Position numbers and translations under genes: made by a program. Below, one piece after another: positions 37,868-48,964 of a DNA stretch of 64,000 bases. Below the pieces are notes generated by a model, which did no database searches, was not told the origin of the DNA, and worked only from the letters and a program-made list of their open reading frames with translations. Origin of the DNA: Candidatus Schekmanbacteria bacterium RIFCSPLOWO2_02_FULL_38_14. Lineage in GTDB: Bacteria > Schekmanbacteria > GWA2-38-11. Each line of letters begins with the position of its first letter. Position 1 is the stretch's first letter. Where the stretch lies: NCBI GenBank assembly GCA_001790855.1, contig MGDH01000011.1:1-64000 (forward strand). The letters are read 5' to 3'.

Positions 37868-39067
37868 TTAAAATTCAGATCTCGCATTTATCGATACAGA
37901 AAAAGTAAGAGGATTGACTCCCTTTTTTGTTGACTGGAATATAAGAGTTCCTGTATGAAGTCCATCATTTAGTCGTCCTGTATCAGTTACTTGCATAACC
38001 ACCTGGTCAGGGGTTGTTCCTGAACGTGGAATGATTTCCAGCCATTGAGGAACACTTGTAGCCTGCCAACCTACAGCTTCCTCTGTTCTTGTTGTGATTG
38101 TAAATATTTCCTGTATTGGATTAGTTATATCTTTTCCTATTATAACTTCTCCAAAATATACGCTTGTGGGAATACCGTTTGCAATTAACTGGTCATTTAC
38201 AGTTACTGTAGCTTTTGCAAAGATGTTTTCATTTAAACTGCTCACAACTTTGATTGTTACAGGCTTTGCAAGGACTTTTAAAGGAGCTGTGTAAGTTCCC
38301 TTTATAAGTCCAGTTCCTACAATAGTTCCAACCGTGCTGTTTCCTCCTTCAACATCATTTATATACCATTCAACAGTGACATTTTTTTTACCTTTTTTTA
38401 CTGCCTTAAGCGTAAAATCCATTTTTTCCTTTATAAACTTATCAGAAACCGCAATGCTGGTTTCATTTGGTGAAATTTTAAGAGAAAGTATAACAGGAGG
38501 AGTGTAGACCTTTACAAAAGCCTTTTTTGAAATTTCCGGATTGTCAACGCTGACTGCTTTTATTACAACTCTCATTGGATTGGAGGTAAGCACTGCCTTA
38601 TCAGGAGCAGTATAAATCCCGGTCCCGTCAATGATTCCTACATTTGTGCTGCCGCCCTCTGCAAAATAACTTGCAGTAATTTCAATACCATTAGGAGGTG
38701 CAGTAATAATAAAATTAACAGTCCCCAGAACATAGTCAATAGTATAATCTGTATTCTGTATTTGTTTTACTCCTCCAACACTTATCACTTCACTGTTTTC
38801 CTGAATGTTCTGATTCCCAAGAGTAAAGCCTGTAGTTATCCCGTCTCCGCTTCCTAATGATTCATCAATCTTTACATACCACTTCACATTCTTGCTTATT
38901 CCTCCGGTTTTCTTTACAACAAATTTTTTGGTTTTTCCTGATTCAACTGCTGCTGTCTTTGGAATTAAAGTTATTGTAGCTTTTTTTGCGCCTTCACTGT
39001 AAGAAGCAATCATTAATAAAACTGCGCAGATTAGTACAAAAATTATTTTTATTTCTGTTTTTCTCAT
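37868..39067 (-). CDS. Secreted Ig-like/BACON-like repeat protein, function unknown
   Basis: About 399 residues starting MRKTEIKIIFVLICAVLLMIASYSEGA if read at ATG 39067, which is a clear export signal; GGTGGAG precedes that ATG. After it come Ig-like beta-rich modules with related closing motifs: NVGIIDGTGIYTAP and TVGTIVGTGLIKGTYTAP, each followed by V-I-K-A/V-V-S. A DYTIDYVLGTVNF segment resembles phage-tail/adhesin spacer text. The last 90 residues look BACON-like (PQWLEIIPRSGTTPDQV...LHTGTLIFQS). It is probably a surface or periplasmic protein. No enzyme motifs. Confidence 0.75.
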   Translation of the reverse strand: MRKTEIKIIFVLICAVLLMIASYSEGAKKATITLIPKTAAVESGKTKKFVVKKTGGISKNVKWYVKIDESLGSGDGITTGFTLGNQNIQENSEVISVGGVKQIQNTDYTIDYVLGTVNFIITAPPNGIEITASYFAEGGSTNVGIIDGTGIYTAPDKAVLTSNPMRVVIKAVSVDNPEISKKAFVKVYTPPVILSLKISPNETSIAVSDKFIKEKMDFTLKAVKKGKKNVTVEWYINDVEGGNSTVGTIVGTGLIKGTYTAPLKVLAKPVTIKVVSSLNENIFAKATVTVNDQLIANGIPTSVYFGEVIIGKDITNPIQEIFTITTRTEEAVGWQATSVPQWLEIIPRSGTTPDQVVMQVTDTGRLNDGLHTGTLIFQSTKKGVNPLTFSVSINARSEF

Positions 39068-39169
39068 TTCTCCACCTGTCAATATCTCTCAATACATTAA
39101 ATAATAATAATAAATTATTGTCAAGCAGTCAAAGTCTCTTATCGTCGAATTCTATAAAAATTTTTTTCT

Positions 39170-41020
39170 TCAGTTTTGGCCTGTTTCAAGATAGTCCATT
39201 ATCTGAATGGCAGTTTTACTTTTAATGTATTTAATCTTACATAGTTCATCAACAGAGCTTTTCCTGATTTTTTCAACACTCCCAAAGTATTTCAGCAACT
39301 CTTTTTTTATTTTTTTCCCTATTCCTGGGATTTCATCCAAAACCGAATAACGCAGTTTCTTTTCCCTGAGGGTTTTGTGGTATCTTATGGCAAACCTGTG
39401 AGCTTCATCTCTTATACTCTGTAGCACATGAAGAACAGGAGAATCTTTTTTGAACTTCAGGGGAGTATCGCTTGAAGGTGTATAAACTTCTTCTTGTGAA
39501 TATTCTCTCAAACCTTCTCTTCCTGTTCTCTTTAAAATGCTTTTCCCTTTTGCAATTGATATGATGTTCACTCCATCAATTCCTAATTCATTAAACGCCT
39601 TTATTGCAATATTCAATTGACCTTTTCCGCCATCAATCAAAACAAGCTCAGGCAGGGGTTTCTTCTCTTCGAGAAGCCTTTTGTATCTTCTTGTAACCAC
39701 TTCAGAAATCATCTGGTAGTCATTTTGTGCTGATATAGTCTTTATCTTGAATTTCCTGTAGTTATCCTTGATTAATTTTCCTTCTTCCCATACGACAACT
39801 GACCCAACTCCCATTTTTCCTGAAATATTTGATATGTCAATACCCTCAATTCTTTGAGGGATTTTCTCAAGCCGCAGGATATCCTTCATTTTCTCAAGTT
39901 TGTTCATGGTATCTGCAGACTTATCCTCGTATTGTTTCAATGCAACGGCAGCATTTTCCTGAGCCATTTTAATAAGCTCAAATCTTTTACCAGTCTTTGG
40001 ATTAATAATTTTAACGCCTGCTGTCTTTTTATCCTTTATCCAGTTCTGTATCACCTCTTTATCTCTGATATCTCTCGAGACAAGAATTTCTTCTGGTATC
40101 GATGTTTCACGCTCATAATAACGTCTTAAAAACGATTCACACGCATCTATATCATCAATATATGCTATGCTTTCAAATGAGTATTCTACATGTCCGACCA
40201 ATCTCCCGTCTCGTATTTTCAGAACGCAGAATGCAATTCTGTTATTAGCGATTTTCCATCCTACGGCATCCTTGTCTTTGCCTCCCAATCCAATCACCTT
40301 CTGTTTCTGAACCATTCTTTGTATGGAGTTAATTGCATCTCTGTAGCGCGAAGCAACTTCAAACATCAGGGAATCTGCGCTTATTTCCATCTCGCTCCGG
40401 AAATATTTTAAAACCTCCTCAACCCTGCCTTCTAAAAATGATTTTAATTTGCCCACAAAATCCATATATTTATCCGTTGAAATAAAACCTGAACAAGGTG
40501 CAGAACATAAACCTATCTGATAATTCAGGCATGGCCTTGATGATTTTTCTTTGATTGGCTTTTTGCATGTGCATACCTGAAATATTTTTGACAATGTCTT
40601 CAAATTATCTTTTACTTCCCAAACAGGTGCAAAGGGTCCAAAAAAGAGACTGCCGTCTTTCTTGATTTTTCTTGTTATAACAAGCCTTGGGAATTTTTCC
40701 TTTACTGTGAGTTTCAGGTATGGATATGTTTTATCATCTTTTAAACGTATATTATAAATAGGTTTATGCTGTTTTATCAGATTATTTTCCAGCAGGAGCG
40801 CCTCCAGTTCGTTATGAGTCGTAATGTACTGTATGTCTTCAATTTTTTTTAAAAGTGCATGAGTCTTTAGAGGTTTTCCATCTCTTTGAGTAAAATAAGA
40901 CTTAACTCTTTTTGATAAAGATTTTGCTTTACCAATGTAGATTATATTTCCGTTTTTGTCCCTTAAAAGATAAACACCTGGGGTATCCGGGGCAATTTTA
41001 ACTTTTTTCTCTATTTCCAT
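39170..41020 (-). CDS. uvrC: Excinuclease ABC subunit C
   Basis: A 616-residue dual-incision nuclease. The GIY-YIG domain is GVYLLRDKNGNIIYIGKAKSLSKR for the 3' cut, a Cys-rich segment QVCTCKKPIKEKSSRPCLNYQIGLCSAPC follows, then the UVR motif, the RNase H-like domain (RIEGIDISNISG, LVLIDGGKGQLN) for the 5' cut, and the C-terminal HhH pair. uvrB is upstream in the same run, with two genes between. Confidence 0.97.
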   Translation of the reverse strand: MEIEKKVKIAPDTPGVYLLRDKNGNIIYIGKAKSLSKRVKSYFTQRDGKPLKTHALLKKIEDIQYITTHNELEALLLENNLIKQHKPIYNIRLKDDKTYPYLKLTVKEKFPRLVITRKIKKDGSLFFGPFAPVWEVKDNLKTLSKIFQVCTCKKPIKEKSSRPCLNYQIGLCSAPCSGFISTDKYMDFVGKLKSFLEGRVEEVLKYFRSEMEISADSLMFEVASRYRDAINSIQRMVQKQKVIGLGGKDKDAVGWKIANNRIAFCVLKIRDGRLVGHVEYSFESIAYIDDIDACESFLRRYYERETSIPEEILVSRDIRDKEVIQNWIKDKKTAGVKIINPKTGKRFELIKMAQENAAVALKQYEDKSADTMNKLEKMKDILRLEKIPQRIEGIDISNISGKMGVGSVVVWEEGKLIKDNYRKFKIKTISAQNDYQMISEVVTRRYKRLLEEKKPLPELVLIDGGKGQLNIAIKAFNELGIDGVNIISIAKGKSILKRTGREGLREYSQEEVYTPSSDTPLKFKKDSPVLHVLQSIRDEAHRFAIRYHKTLREKKLRYSVLDEIPGIGKKIKKELLKYFGSVEKIRKSSVDELCKIKYIKSKTAIQIMDYLETGQN

Positions 41021-41095
41021 AACAAGAAGTTTTTATAAAGGAAGATTTTCAGTGAAGAACTTTTTAATAAAAATATGCTGGAAATTCATCGCAGA

Positions 41096-41581
41096 TTACA
41101 TTTTGTATTTTCCAAAATCCTCGGGTTTTAAGTTTTCAAGAATTTCCCTTAACTTGTCGTTTTTATCAACAGAGTCTTTGTACATATCAAAAGATTTTGC
41201 TTTTTGCAAAACCTCTTCTTCTACAAATATTGGAGCATTAACTCTTAGAGCAAGAGCTATTGCATCACTTGGCCTTGAATCTATTTCCATGTTTCCTGAA
41301 GGAACATGGATGCTTATCAGCGCATAAAATGTGTTGTCCTTCAAGTCGTTTATTACTATTTTGTGTACAGTGCCACCGAGATTTAAAATCATATTTTTCA
41401 GAAGGTCGTGCGTCATTGGCCTTGGTGTAACAGTTTTTTCCATCTCCAGGGCAATTGCTGTAGCCTCAAAGTATCCAACCCATATTGGAAGCGTTGTCTT
41501 TTTTTCAATGTCCTTTAATATAACGACTGGAGTTTTTGAGACGGGGTCCAACATCAATCCGTTTACTTTCATTTCTAACAT
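41096..41581 (-). CDS. Bifunctional nuclease family protein (DUF151)
   Basis: A 161-residue protein with the DUF151/BFN core: KTPVVILKDIEKKTTLPIWVGYFEATAIALEME, RPMTHDLLKN and IDSRPSDAIALALRVNAPIFVEEEVL. Plant and archaeal members show DNase/RNase activity; the bacterial role is little known. GGAG sits before the ATG. It is 54 nt after the CorC-like gene, in the same direction. Confidence 0.93.
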   Translation of the reverse strand: MLEMKVNGLMLDPVSKTPVVILKDIEKKTTLPIWVGYFEATAIALEMEKTVTPRPMTHDLLKNMILNLGGTVHKIVINDLKDNTFYALISIHVPSGNMEIDSRPSDAIALALRVNAPIFVEEEVLQKAKSFDMYKDSVDKNDKLREILENLKPEDFGKYKM

Positions 41582-41634
41582 TATATTCTCCTTTGTCTAC
41601 TCAATATTTTATTTTTTCTGATTTTTCAAATATT

Positions 41635-42927
41635 TTACGTTTGCTGACTGTTTTCATCTTCCTTTTTCTTTTCTTCTTTTAGGATTTTCAGTTTAAGTAT
41701 TCTTCTGTGGTCTGCTTCCTGAACGGTAATTTTTAAATTTTCAAATCGTGTCTCATCTCCCCTTTTGGGAATCCTGCCCATCAGGTCAGACACAAAACCA
41801 CCAAGAGTTTCGTAATCATTTTTAGGAAACTGTACTCCTATCTTTTCTTCAAGTTCATTCAGATTAATTTTTGCATCAACCACATAAACTCCTTTTTCCG
41901 GGTTTGATATGAGTTCAATCTCCTCATCATACTCATCTCTAATTTCTCCTACTATCTCTTCCAGAATATCTTCTATTGTCACAAGACCCGCAGTAACTCC
42001 ATATTCGTCAACAACAATCGCCAACTGAATTTTATTTTGCTGAAACTCTCTGAGAAGTTCATCAATTTTTTTTGATTCCGGAACAAAACATGGCTTACGC
42101 ATTATTTCTCTGATATCTGTAGGTTTTTCACCCTTATACCAGTACTGCAAAAGGTCTTTGGCATGAAGAATTCCTATTATATCATCAATTTTGTTGTCAT
42201 AGACTGGAAACCTGGAATATTGAAATTCAACAACCTGTTTAATCATTTCATCAAAATTGGTTTTTCTGCTTATGCTTACCATATCAGTCCTTGGAACCAT
42301 TATCTCTTTTACAGATATTTCACTGAGTTCAAAAATACTGCTGAGCATCTCTTTTTTTTCAGATTCAATTACACCCTCTTTATCACTTACATCAATTAAG
42401 TATTCAATCTCTTCCTGGGTTATAAAAGGTCCCTCTTTTGAAACCTTTCCTCCAAGCATCTTTATAAAGCCTCTTGAAATTCTCATCATAACCATTGTTA
42501 CTGGATACAGAAGCCATACAAACATTTTCATTAAAATTATTGCAACTATAGCCAGTTTCTCCGCGTGATGCTTTGCATAGGTTTTTGGAGATATTTCACA
42601 GAACACAAGAATAACGAATGTCAGCAATCCAAAACCTATACTTTCACCTATTTTACCGTAATACTTAAATGCATATATGGCTGTTAAGAAAGAAGCCAGT
42701 ATATTACTAATAGTATTGCCGACTAAAACCGTCGCAAGAATTAAGTTAGGGTTATCAAGCCATAGTTGTAATAATTCTGCTCTTTTTTTTCCGCTTTTTA
42801 TGAGATGATTAATTTTTGAATGCCCTAATGAAGTCAGAACAGTTTCACAAGCTGAAAATATTATTGAGAGTATCAAACAGATGATTATCCCGAAAGGCAT
42901 CCCCCAGTCTATTGATGAGTCATCCAA
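41635..42927 (-). CDS. CNNM/HlyC-CorC family membrane protein
   Basis: The DUF21 domain (four hydrophobic segments, FGIIICLILSIIFSACETVLTSLG to LYPVTMVMM) is followed by two CBS domains (VKEIMVPRTDMVSI, FPVYDNKIDDIIGILHAKDLL, IQLAIVVDEYG) and a CorC_HlyC domain near the C-terminus. Such proteins move or sense Mg2+ or Co2+. The start is taken at TTG 42927, eight nt after GGAGG; an ATG at 42942 overlaps that site. A MITE-like repeat directly abuts the gene's 5' side. Confidence 0.9.
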   Translation of the reverse strand: MDDSSIDWGMPFGIIICLILSIIFSACETVLTSLGHSKINHLIKSGKKRAELLQLWLDNPNLILATVLVGNTISNILASFLTAIYAFKYYGKIGESIGFGLLTFVILVFCEISPKTYAKHHAEKLAIVAIILMKMFVWLLYPVTMVMMRISRGFIKMLGGKVSKEGPFITQEEIEYLIDVSDKEGVIESEKKEMLSSIFELSEISVKEIMVPRTDMVSISRKTNFDEMIKQVVEFQYSRFPVYDNKIDDIIGILHAKDLLQYWYKGEKPTDIREIMRKPCFVPESKKIDELLREFQQNKIQLAIVVDEYGVTAGLVTIEDILEEIVGEIRDEYDEEIELISNPEKGVYVVDAKINLNELEEKIGVQFPKNDYETLGGFVSDLMGRIPKRGDETRFENLKITVQEADHRRILKLKILKEEKKKEDENSQQT

Positions 42928-42943
42928 ATTTTTTACCTCCATC

Positions 42944-43068
42944 TATAGTGAGCGACATAAATAAATTGACATATCTAAATCCCGATAGACGGGGTTTTCT
43001 AACCCCGTCTCGGCGGGACAAGAATGTCCCGCCTATCGTATGGGATGTTACTTGTGTCGTTCACTATA
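42944..43068. mobile_element. 125-bp MITE-like element abutting the corC-like start
   Basis: The ends TATAGTGAGCGACATAA and TTGTGTCGTTCACTATA form near-perfect inverted repeats of 17 bp (two mismatches), flanked by TA. Inside is a set of palindromes: GACGGGGTT...AACCCCGTC and GCGGGACA-AGAA-TGTCCCGC with CGATAG/CTATCG flanks. No coding capacity. The CGGGACAAGAATGTCCCG core recurs at 52471-52492 without these ends. Confidence 0.75.
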
Positions 43069-43116
43069 ATTACTAATAAATTAATGAAAAAACAGGGTAT
43101 CGTCAAGTAAAATCTC

Positions 43117-45090
43117 CTAAGTTTTTCTTAGCTCTTTGATTTTGTCTCTTATTATGGCTGCCTTTTCAAACTCGAGCTTTTTTGCAGCCTTTTTCATGCT
43201 TTCTTCAAGGACTATAATCTGTGTTTCAATGTCTCCATAAACAGGTTTCTCATCTTCTTCAACTTCAAGAGGAACTGTATAGTAGTCTGCTTCATAAATA
43301 CTTGTGAAAACATCGGAAATAGATTTTTTGATAGATTCAGGAGTAATCTTATTTTCTTTATTGTAAAGTTTCTGAATTTCTCTCCTTCTTCCTGTTTCCT
43401 CTATAGCCCTTTTTATAGAGTTTGTAAGTGTATCTGCATATATTATGACTTTCCCTGATATGTTTCTTGAAGCTCTTCCGGCAGTTTGAATCAGGGAAGT
43501 GGTGGAACGCAGGAAACCTTCCTTGTCAGCATCAAGTATTGCAACAAGTGTTACTTCAGGGATATCAAGTCCTTCTCTCAGAAGATTTATTCCTATTAGA
43601 ACATCGAACCTTCCAAGCCTCAGATCTCTTATAATCTCTATTCTTTCAAGTGTCTCTATTTCTGAATGAAGGTACATCACTCTCACACCCATTTCCTTGT
43701 AATAATCTGTCAAATCCTCGGCTGATTTTTTTGTAAGGGTGGTTACAAGAACCCTTTCTTTTCTTTCTGCGTGCTCTCTTACCTCATTTAAAAGATCATC
43801 AACCTGTGAAGCGACAGGCCTCACAATAATCTCCGGATCCGTTAAACCAGTTGGTCTTACTATCTGCTCAATCACATCATTTCCTGATTTTTCAAGCTCA
43901 TATGGTCCCGGGGTTGCAGAAACATATATTGCCTGTGTTATTCTGTCTTCAAATTCCTCAAAGTTCAATGGTCTGTTATCAAGGGCAGAGGTGAGGCGGA
44001 AGCCATAATCAACAAGGGTTGTTTTTCTTGATCTGTCACCCCAGTACATTCCACCTATTTGAGGTATTGTGACGTGGCTCTCGTCTATGATAAACAATGC
44101 ATCTTCAGGAAAATATTCCAGCAGAGTATAGGGAGGTTCTCCGGGTTTCCTTCCATCTATATAACGGGAATAATTTTCAATGCCCTGGCAAAACCCAATC
44201 TCTTTAATCATCTCTATGTCAAACATTGTCCTCTGATAGAGTCTCTGTGCTTCAAGAAATTTATTCTGATTCTTGAACCATTCAATCCTCTCATCCGTCT
44301 CTTTCAAGATTTCTCTCTGGGCAATCTTCATCCTTTCAGGAGATGTTACATAATGGCTGTTTGGATGGACTGCGACTTCTCTTATCTCTTCTTTTGGTTT
44401 TGCCCTAATCGGGTCAAGCTTAACAATTCTTTCTACTTCATCGCCAAAAAGTTCAATTCTGAGAGGGCTGTCCTCATACGCAGGAAAAACTTCAATTATA
44501 TCCCCGCGAACCCTGAATGTTCCCCTGCTAAAATTTATATCATTTCGAGAATACTGCATCTCAACAAGCTTTTTTAATATTTCACTTCTTTCTATTCTCT
44601 TCCCTATTTCAATGAACAGATGCATCTTATAATAACTTTCAGGAGAGCCCAGCCCATAGATACAGGAAACGCTTGCAACAACTATTACATCTCTCCTGTC
44701 AAAAAGAGATTTAGTTGCTCTGTGACGAAGCCTGTCAATGTCTTCATTTATTGATGTCTCTTTTTCTATATAAGTATCAGTCTGAGGGACATAAGCCTCC
44801 GGCTGATAGTAATCATAGTAACTGACAAAGTACTCAACAGCATTTTCAGGAAAAAATTCGGTAAACTCAGCATAAAGCTGTGCTGCAAGGGTTTTATTAT
44901 GGGCAATTACCAAGGTTGGTTTTTGAACCTCTTCTATTACTTTTGCTATAGTAAAGGTTTTACCTGAACCAGTAACTCCAAGCAAAACCTGATGCTTTTT
45001 ATTTTCCCTTAGTCCAAGGCTCAAGCGTCTGATTGCCTTTGGCTGGTCACCTGATGGTTTAAATGAGGATTGAAAATGAAATTTATTCAT
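43117..45090 (-). CDS. uvrB: Excinuclease ABC subunit B
   Basis: A 657-residue damage-verifying helicase. Walker A is [12 protein letters not shown]; the beta-hairpin [20 protein letters not shown] is UvrB-specific; helicase motifs DESH ([15 protein letters not shown]), SATPGPYE and QTAGRASRN follow, and the C-terminal UVR domain ([19 protein letters not shown]) contacts UvrC. It lies 22 nt after nrnA in the same direction. Confidence 0.98.
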   Translation of the reverse strand: MNKFHFQSSFKPSGDQPKAIRRLSLGLRENKKHQVLLGVTGSGKTFTIAKVIEEVQKPTLVIAHNKTLAAQLYAEFTEFFPENAVEYFVSYYDYYQPEAYVPQTDTYIEKETSINEDIDRLRHRATKSLFDRRDVIVVASVSCIYGLGSPESYYKMHLFIEIGKRIERSEILKKLVEMQYSRNDINFSRGTFRVRGDIIEVFPAYEDSPLRIELFGDEVERIVKLDPIRAKPKEEIREVAVHPNSHYVTSPERMKIAQREILKETDERIEWFKNQNKFLEAQRLYQRTMFDIEMIKEIGFCQGIENYSRYIDGRKPGEPPYTLLEYFPEDALFIIDESHVTIPQIGGMYWGDRSRKTTLVDYGFRLTSALDNRPLNFEEFEDRITQAIYVSATPGPYELEKSGNDVIEQIVRPTGLTDPEIIVRPVASQVDDLLNEVREHAERKERVLVTTLTKKSAEDLTDYYKEMGVRVMYLHSEIETLERIEIIRDLRLGRFDVLIGINLLREGLDIPEVTLVAILDADKEGFLRSTTSLIQTAGRASRNISGKVIIYADTLTNSIKRAIEETGRRREIQKLYNKENKITPESIKKSISDVFTSIYEADYYTVPLEVEEDEKPVYGDIETQIIVLEESMKKAAKKLEFEKAAIIRDKIKELRKT

Positions 45091-45112
45091 TGTTAACGGC
45101 AGGATTAAAAAA

Positions 45113-46072
45113 TCAGATTTTGGAATCAGACAATTTTATAGAATTTAATACCATGTCCTGTACTTCATTCAAAGTTCCGTTCATAACGCATCCAGAGGCA
45201 TTTCTGTGTCCCCCTCCTCCAAAGAGCTTTGCAATCTCAGCAACATTGACCCTTCCCTTTGACCTGAAACTTACCTTAACCTTGCAGTCTCCCATTTCCC
45301 TGAACATCAGAGCAACCTCAATACCCTTTATTTCCCTTGCAAAATTAATAAAACCCTCTGCATCAGCAGGCGATGTACCGGTTTTCTTGAAGATATTTTT
45401 TTTAAGAGTTAACCATGATATTCTGTTATCATTGCTTATTTCAAGGCTGTTTAGCGCAAGTCCGAGAAGCTGCTGAGACCTGAAGGATTTGCTTTCAAAA
45501 AGGTTAAGAGAAACTTCCCACGGGCTGATATTGTGTTTCATTAAGTCGCATGCAATCTCAAAAGCTCTCTGTGTTGAATTAGAATACCTGAATCCTCCTG
45601 TATCCGAGAAAATTCCTGTAAACAAGCACAATGAAATGTCATGGTCAAGCTCTACATTCAATTCATTAATCAGTTCATAAACCATTTCAGCTGTTGAAGA
45701 AGAATTATGGTTGACAATGTCATAGTCTGTTCCATTCTGATTGGAGAGATGGTGGTCAATGTTTATCAATACTGTTTTATAATTCTCATTGTTAAAGATA
45801 TTCCCGCACCTTTCCAAATTTTCGCAGTCAAGGAGTATTACCACATCATATGTTTCATTGATTCTATTGCACTGAATAATATTTTCTGTATTTGGCAGAA
45901 ACATAAGATTCTCAGGAACAGTGTGCAGATTCTTCACGCTTACATTTTTTCCAAGTTTCAGCAATGCGTTTGCAAGCGCCAGCTCTGAACCGATTGCATC
46001 ACCGTCAGGATTACGGTGGGTTGTTATGAGGAAGTTTCTGGATGTATTAATCGCTTCTACAGCTTTTTTCAT
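45113..46072 (-). CDS. nrnA: DHH-family oligoribonuclease / pAp phosphatase NrnA
   Basis: About 319 residues. Metal motifs [30 protein letters not shown] and DTGGFRYSN belong to the DHH core; [11 protein letters not shown] is the DHHA1 substrate loop. NrnA degrades short oligoribonucleotides and pAp. The start is taken at ATG 46072, which overlaps the rbfA stop in an ATGA and has GAGG nine nt upstream; a longer ATG at 46081 also exists. rbfA-nrnA-truB is a widespread gene order. Confidence 0.95.
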   Translation of the reverse strand: MKKAVEAINTSRNFLITTHRNPDGDAIGSELALANALLKLGKNVSVKNLHTVPENLMFLPNTENIIQCNRINETYDVVILLDCENLERCGNIFNNENYKTVLINIDHHLSNQNGTDYDIVNHNSSSTAEMVYELINELNVELDHDISLCLFTGIFSDTGGFRYSNSTQRAFEIACDLMKHNISPWEVSLNLFESKSFRSQQLLGLALNSLEISNDNRISWLTLKKNIFKKTGTSPADAEGFINFAREIKGIEVALMFREMGDCKVKVSFRSKGRVNVAEIAKLFGGGGHRNASGCVMNGTLNEVQDMVLNSIKLSDSKI

Positions 46073-46428
46073 TTTTCCCATTCCTCTTCGTTTTTTAGCT
46101 TCTGCAAAATCTTATTTATCCTATCACCATACTCAATAGAAGAATCATATACAAATTCTATCTCAGGAATCCTTCTTACGCTTATTCTCTTCTTAAGCAA
46201 AAGCCTTATATAACCGCTTGCGCTTTTTAACCCCTCTATTCCTGATTCCCTTTTCTCCTGTTCTCCAATAATACTCACTGAAACCTTTGCATAAGACAAG
46301 TCAACGCTTGTTTCAACTCCGGTTATGGTAACGAATCCGATTCTTGGGTCTTTAATTTCTTTCAAAAGAATATCTGATATTTCTTCAAGAATCAGTTCGT
46401 TTATTCTATCAACACGTTTGTAATTCAT
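46069..46428 (-). CDS. rbfA: 30S ribosome-binding factor A
   Basis: The 119-residue KH-like protein has YKRVDRINELILEEISDILLKEIKDPRIGFVTITGVETSVDLSYAKVSVS, the core of RbfA. It matures the 5' end of 16S rRNA. The 280-nt gap to infB holds no recognised gene. Its stop overlaps nrnA. Confidence 0.96.
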   Translation of the reverse strand: MNYKRVDRINELILEEISDILLKEIKDPRIGFVTITGVETSVDLSYAKVSVSIIGEQEKRESGIEGLKSASGYIRLLLKKRISVRRIPEIEFVYDSSIEYGDRINKILQKLKNEEEWEK

Positions 46429-46708
46429 ACAGTAATCTCTAAAAATAATAAATAATCAATTTTTTGAATACTAAATTTTAAAGAAATTTCAAACTAAAAT
46501 ATTAAATTAAAATTGTTTTTTCCCAGCAGTTTGCTGTTTTTCCTGATTTTTATAGAGCGAATATATAAAAAAATATGAGTGAATTCTAAAGGAATTTTTG
46601 GAAGATTTATAAAATCTCTACAGTGTAATCAATAAGCTCGCCTATTTCTGGTACGTTAAAACACAGGCAAAGGTCAAAATTGCTAATGGTTTACCAATAA
46701 AAACCGGT

Positions 46709-48964
46709 TTAGAGTTTTCCTGCAAATTTTTCCTGTATATATGATTCAATGATATCATTTAGCTTAATATCGTTGAAATTTTCAATTCCTATTCCGCATT
46801 CGTAGCCTGTAAGCACTTCTTTGGCATCATCCTTGAAACGCCTAAGAGAGGAAATCTTCCCTTCATATATAACAACATTGTCCCTTATAAGCCTGACCTG
46901 AGAACTTCTTGCAATATTTCCGTCTATAACATATGCTCCTGAAATTGTTCCAATCTTAGGTATGTAAAAAAGCTCTCTTACCTCTGCTCTTCCAATAACC
47001 TTTTCCTTATAAACAGGATCAAGCAAACCTTCCATTGCAGCTTTTATGTCATTAACAACATCATAAATAATTGAGTAAAAGCGTATATTAATGCCTTCCT
47101 TTTCTGCAAGTTGTGAAGCCTTTGTCTCAGGCCTTACGTGAAAACCAATTATTACGGCATTTGATGCTGAAGCAAGGATAACATCTGTTTCAGTAACGCC
47201 GCCTGTTCCGGCATGGATAACCTCTAACTTAACGCTGCTTGTTGACAGTTTCTCAAGAGAATCTCTCAAAGCCTGAACAGAACCCTGGACATCAGCTTTT
47301 AATATTATCTTAAGTTCTTTAACAGAACCCTGCTTTATCTGGTTATAGAGGTCTTCAAGGGTTATTTTGCTTGATTTTGCCAGCGATGCCTCTCTCTGTT
47401 TCTGTTCCCTCAAAAGACTTATCTGTCTTGCCTTTCTCTCATCTTCAACTACTATGAATGAGTCTCCTGAATGAGGGACTCCTGAAAACCCTAATACCTC
47501 TACAGGTATTGATGGTGTGGCAAAGTGAACTTTTTTTCCTTCATCGTTAATCATTGCCCTCACTTTGCCCCAGTGAACACCTGTTACAAAGGGATCGCTT
47601 ATTTTCAGTGTTCCTGCCCTGATAAGAATTGTCGCAACAGGTCCCCGGCCCCTGTCAAGTTTTGCCTCTATTACGGTTCCAACTGCCTTTCTGCTTGGAT
47701 TTGCTTTTAGCTCGAGCATTTCTGCCTGAAGTAAAATCATTTCAAGAAGGTCATCAATCCCTGTTTTCTTTTTGGCTGAAACATCCACAAATATATTCTC
47801 CCCCCCCCATTCCTCAGGAATGATATTGTATTCAGTCAATGCCTGCCTGACTTTTGTCGGGTCTGCATTGGGTTTATCAATTTTATTAACTGCAACTATT
47901 ATTGGAACATTTGCAGCTTTAGCGTGATCAATTGCTTCAACAGCCTGAGGCATTACTCCGTCATCTGCAGCAACAACAAGAACCACTATATCTGTAACCT
48001 GAGCCCCTCTTGCTCTCATTGCTGTAAAAGCCTGATGACCCGGTGTATCAAGGAAAACTATATTTCCCTTAGAAAGCTCTACGTGGTAGGCACCAATATG
48101 CTGGGTTATTCCGCCTGATTCTTTATCAATTACATTTGTCTGCCTTATAGCATCAAGAAGCGATGTCTTTCCATGGTCAACATGCCCCATTATTGTTACA
48201 ACAGGAGGTCTTGGCAGGAGTTTGCTTTCATCATCTTTAGTCTCGTATTCAAAAAGTTCGCTCTCTGCTAAACTTACTTCAACCTCATATCCGAACTCTT
48301 TTGCAAGGCCCTTAGCTGTTTCAAGGTCAATAATCTGGTTAATTGATGCCATAACTCCCATTGTTATCAATCTTTTTATAATATCTTTAGGCTCCTTTTT
48401 TATTTTTTCAGACAATTCTTTTACCGTTATAGAATCAGTTAGCTCTATTAAATTTTCTTTTTTCTCTGGAACTGGTGCTGGCTTTTCCTTAACATCAGCA
48501 ACCAGTGCTGGAGCAGACTTGTCAGGCTTTTTAACTTCAACAGGTGTTACCTCTTTTTTTTGCTCAGGTTTCGGTTCCAGTTTTGGTTGTTGTTTTACTT
48601 CAGGCTTTGCTTCCTTTTTTGCTTCTTTCTTTGGCTTATGAAGTTCTGGCTCCTCTACCTTTTTAACCTCTGCTTTAACCCCGGCTTTTTCTTTTGCTTT
48701 TTTCTTCTCAGCAAGCTTCTTCTTTGGAGCAACAGTAACAGGCTTTTCTCCCTTTTCCGGTTTCTCAGCCTTTTCAGCCTTTGGCTTTTTTACTTTTGTT
48801 TTTTTCTCTTTTCCAAATATATCAGCTACAAGCTTACAGGTTTTCTCATCAAGAACGTTCATATGGCTGGAGATTTCAACACCCTTAGCCTTAAGCTTTT
48901 CCATTAAATCATTGCTTGATATGTTCAGCTCTTTAGCTAATTGATATACCCTTGTTCCCTTCAA
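46709..48964 (-). CDS. infB: Translation initiation factor IF-2
   Basis: 751 residues. The N-terminal IF2_N helix ([25 protein letters not shown]) is followed by a low-complexity Lys/Pro/Glu/Ala linker (about 50-180), a second IF2_N ([19 protein letters not shown]), the G domain ([26 protein letters not shown]) and the C-domains that hold fMet-tRNA. The start is TTG, with GAGGAG nine nt upstream inside nusA's end; the nusA stop directly precedes it. No ylxR or L7Ae-like gene lies between them. Confidence 0.98.
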   Translation of the reverse strand: MKGTRVYQLAKELNISSNDLMEKLKAKGVEISSHMNVLDEKTCKLVADIFGKEKKTKVKKPKAEKAEKPEKGEKPVTVAPKKKLAEKKKAKEKAGVKAEVKKVEEPELHKPKKEAKKEAKPEVKQQPKLEPKPEQKKEVTPVEVKKPDKSAPALVADVKEKPAPVPEKKENLIELTDSITVKELSEKIKKEPKDIIKRLITMGVMASINQIIDLETAKGLAKEFGYEVEVSLAESELFEYETKDDESKLLPRPPVVTIMGHVDHGKTSLLDAIRQTNVIDKESGGITQHIGAYHVELSKGNIVFLDTPGHQAFTAMRARGAQVTDIVVLVVAADDGVMPQAVEAIDHAKAANVPIIVAVNKIDKPNADPTKVRQALTEYNIIPEEWGGENIFVDVSAKKKTGIDDLLEMILLQAEMLELKANPSRKAVGTVIEAKLDRGRGPVATILIRAGTLKISDPFVTGVHWGKVRAMINDEGKKVHFATPSIPVEVLGFSGVPHSGDSFIVVEDERKARQISLLREQKQREASLAKSSKITLEDLYNQIKQGSVKELKIILKADVQGSVQALRDSLEKLSTSSVKLEVIHAGTGGVTETDVILASASNAVIIGFHVRPETKASQLAEKEGINIRFYSIIYDVVNDIKAAMEGLLDPVYKEKVIGRAEVRELFYIPKIGTISGAYVIDGNIARSSQVRLIRDNVVIYEGKISSLRRFKDDAKEVLTGYECGIGIENFNDIKLNDIIESYIQEKFAGKL

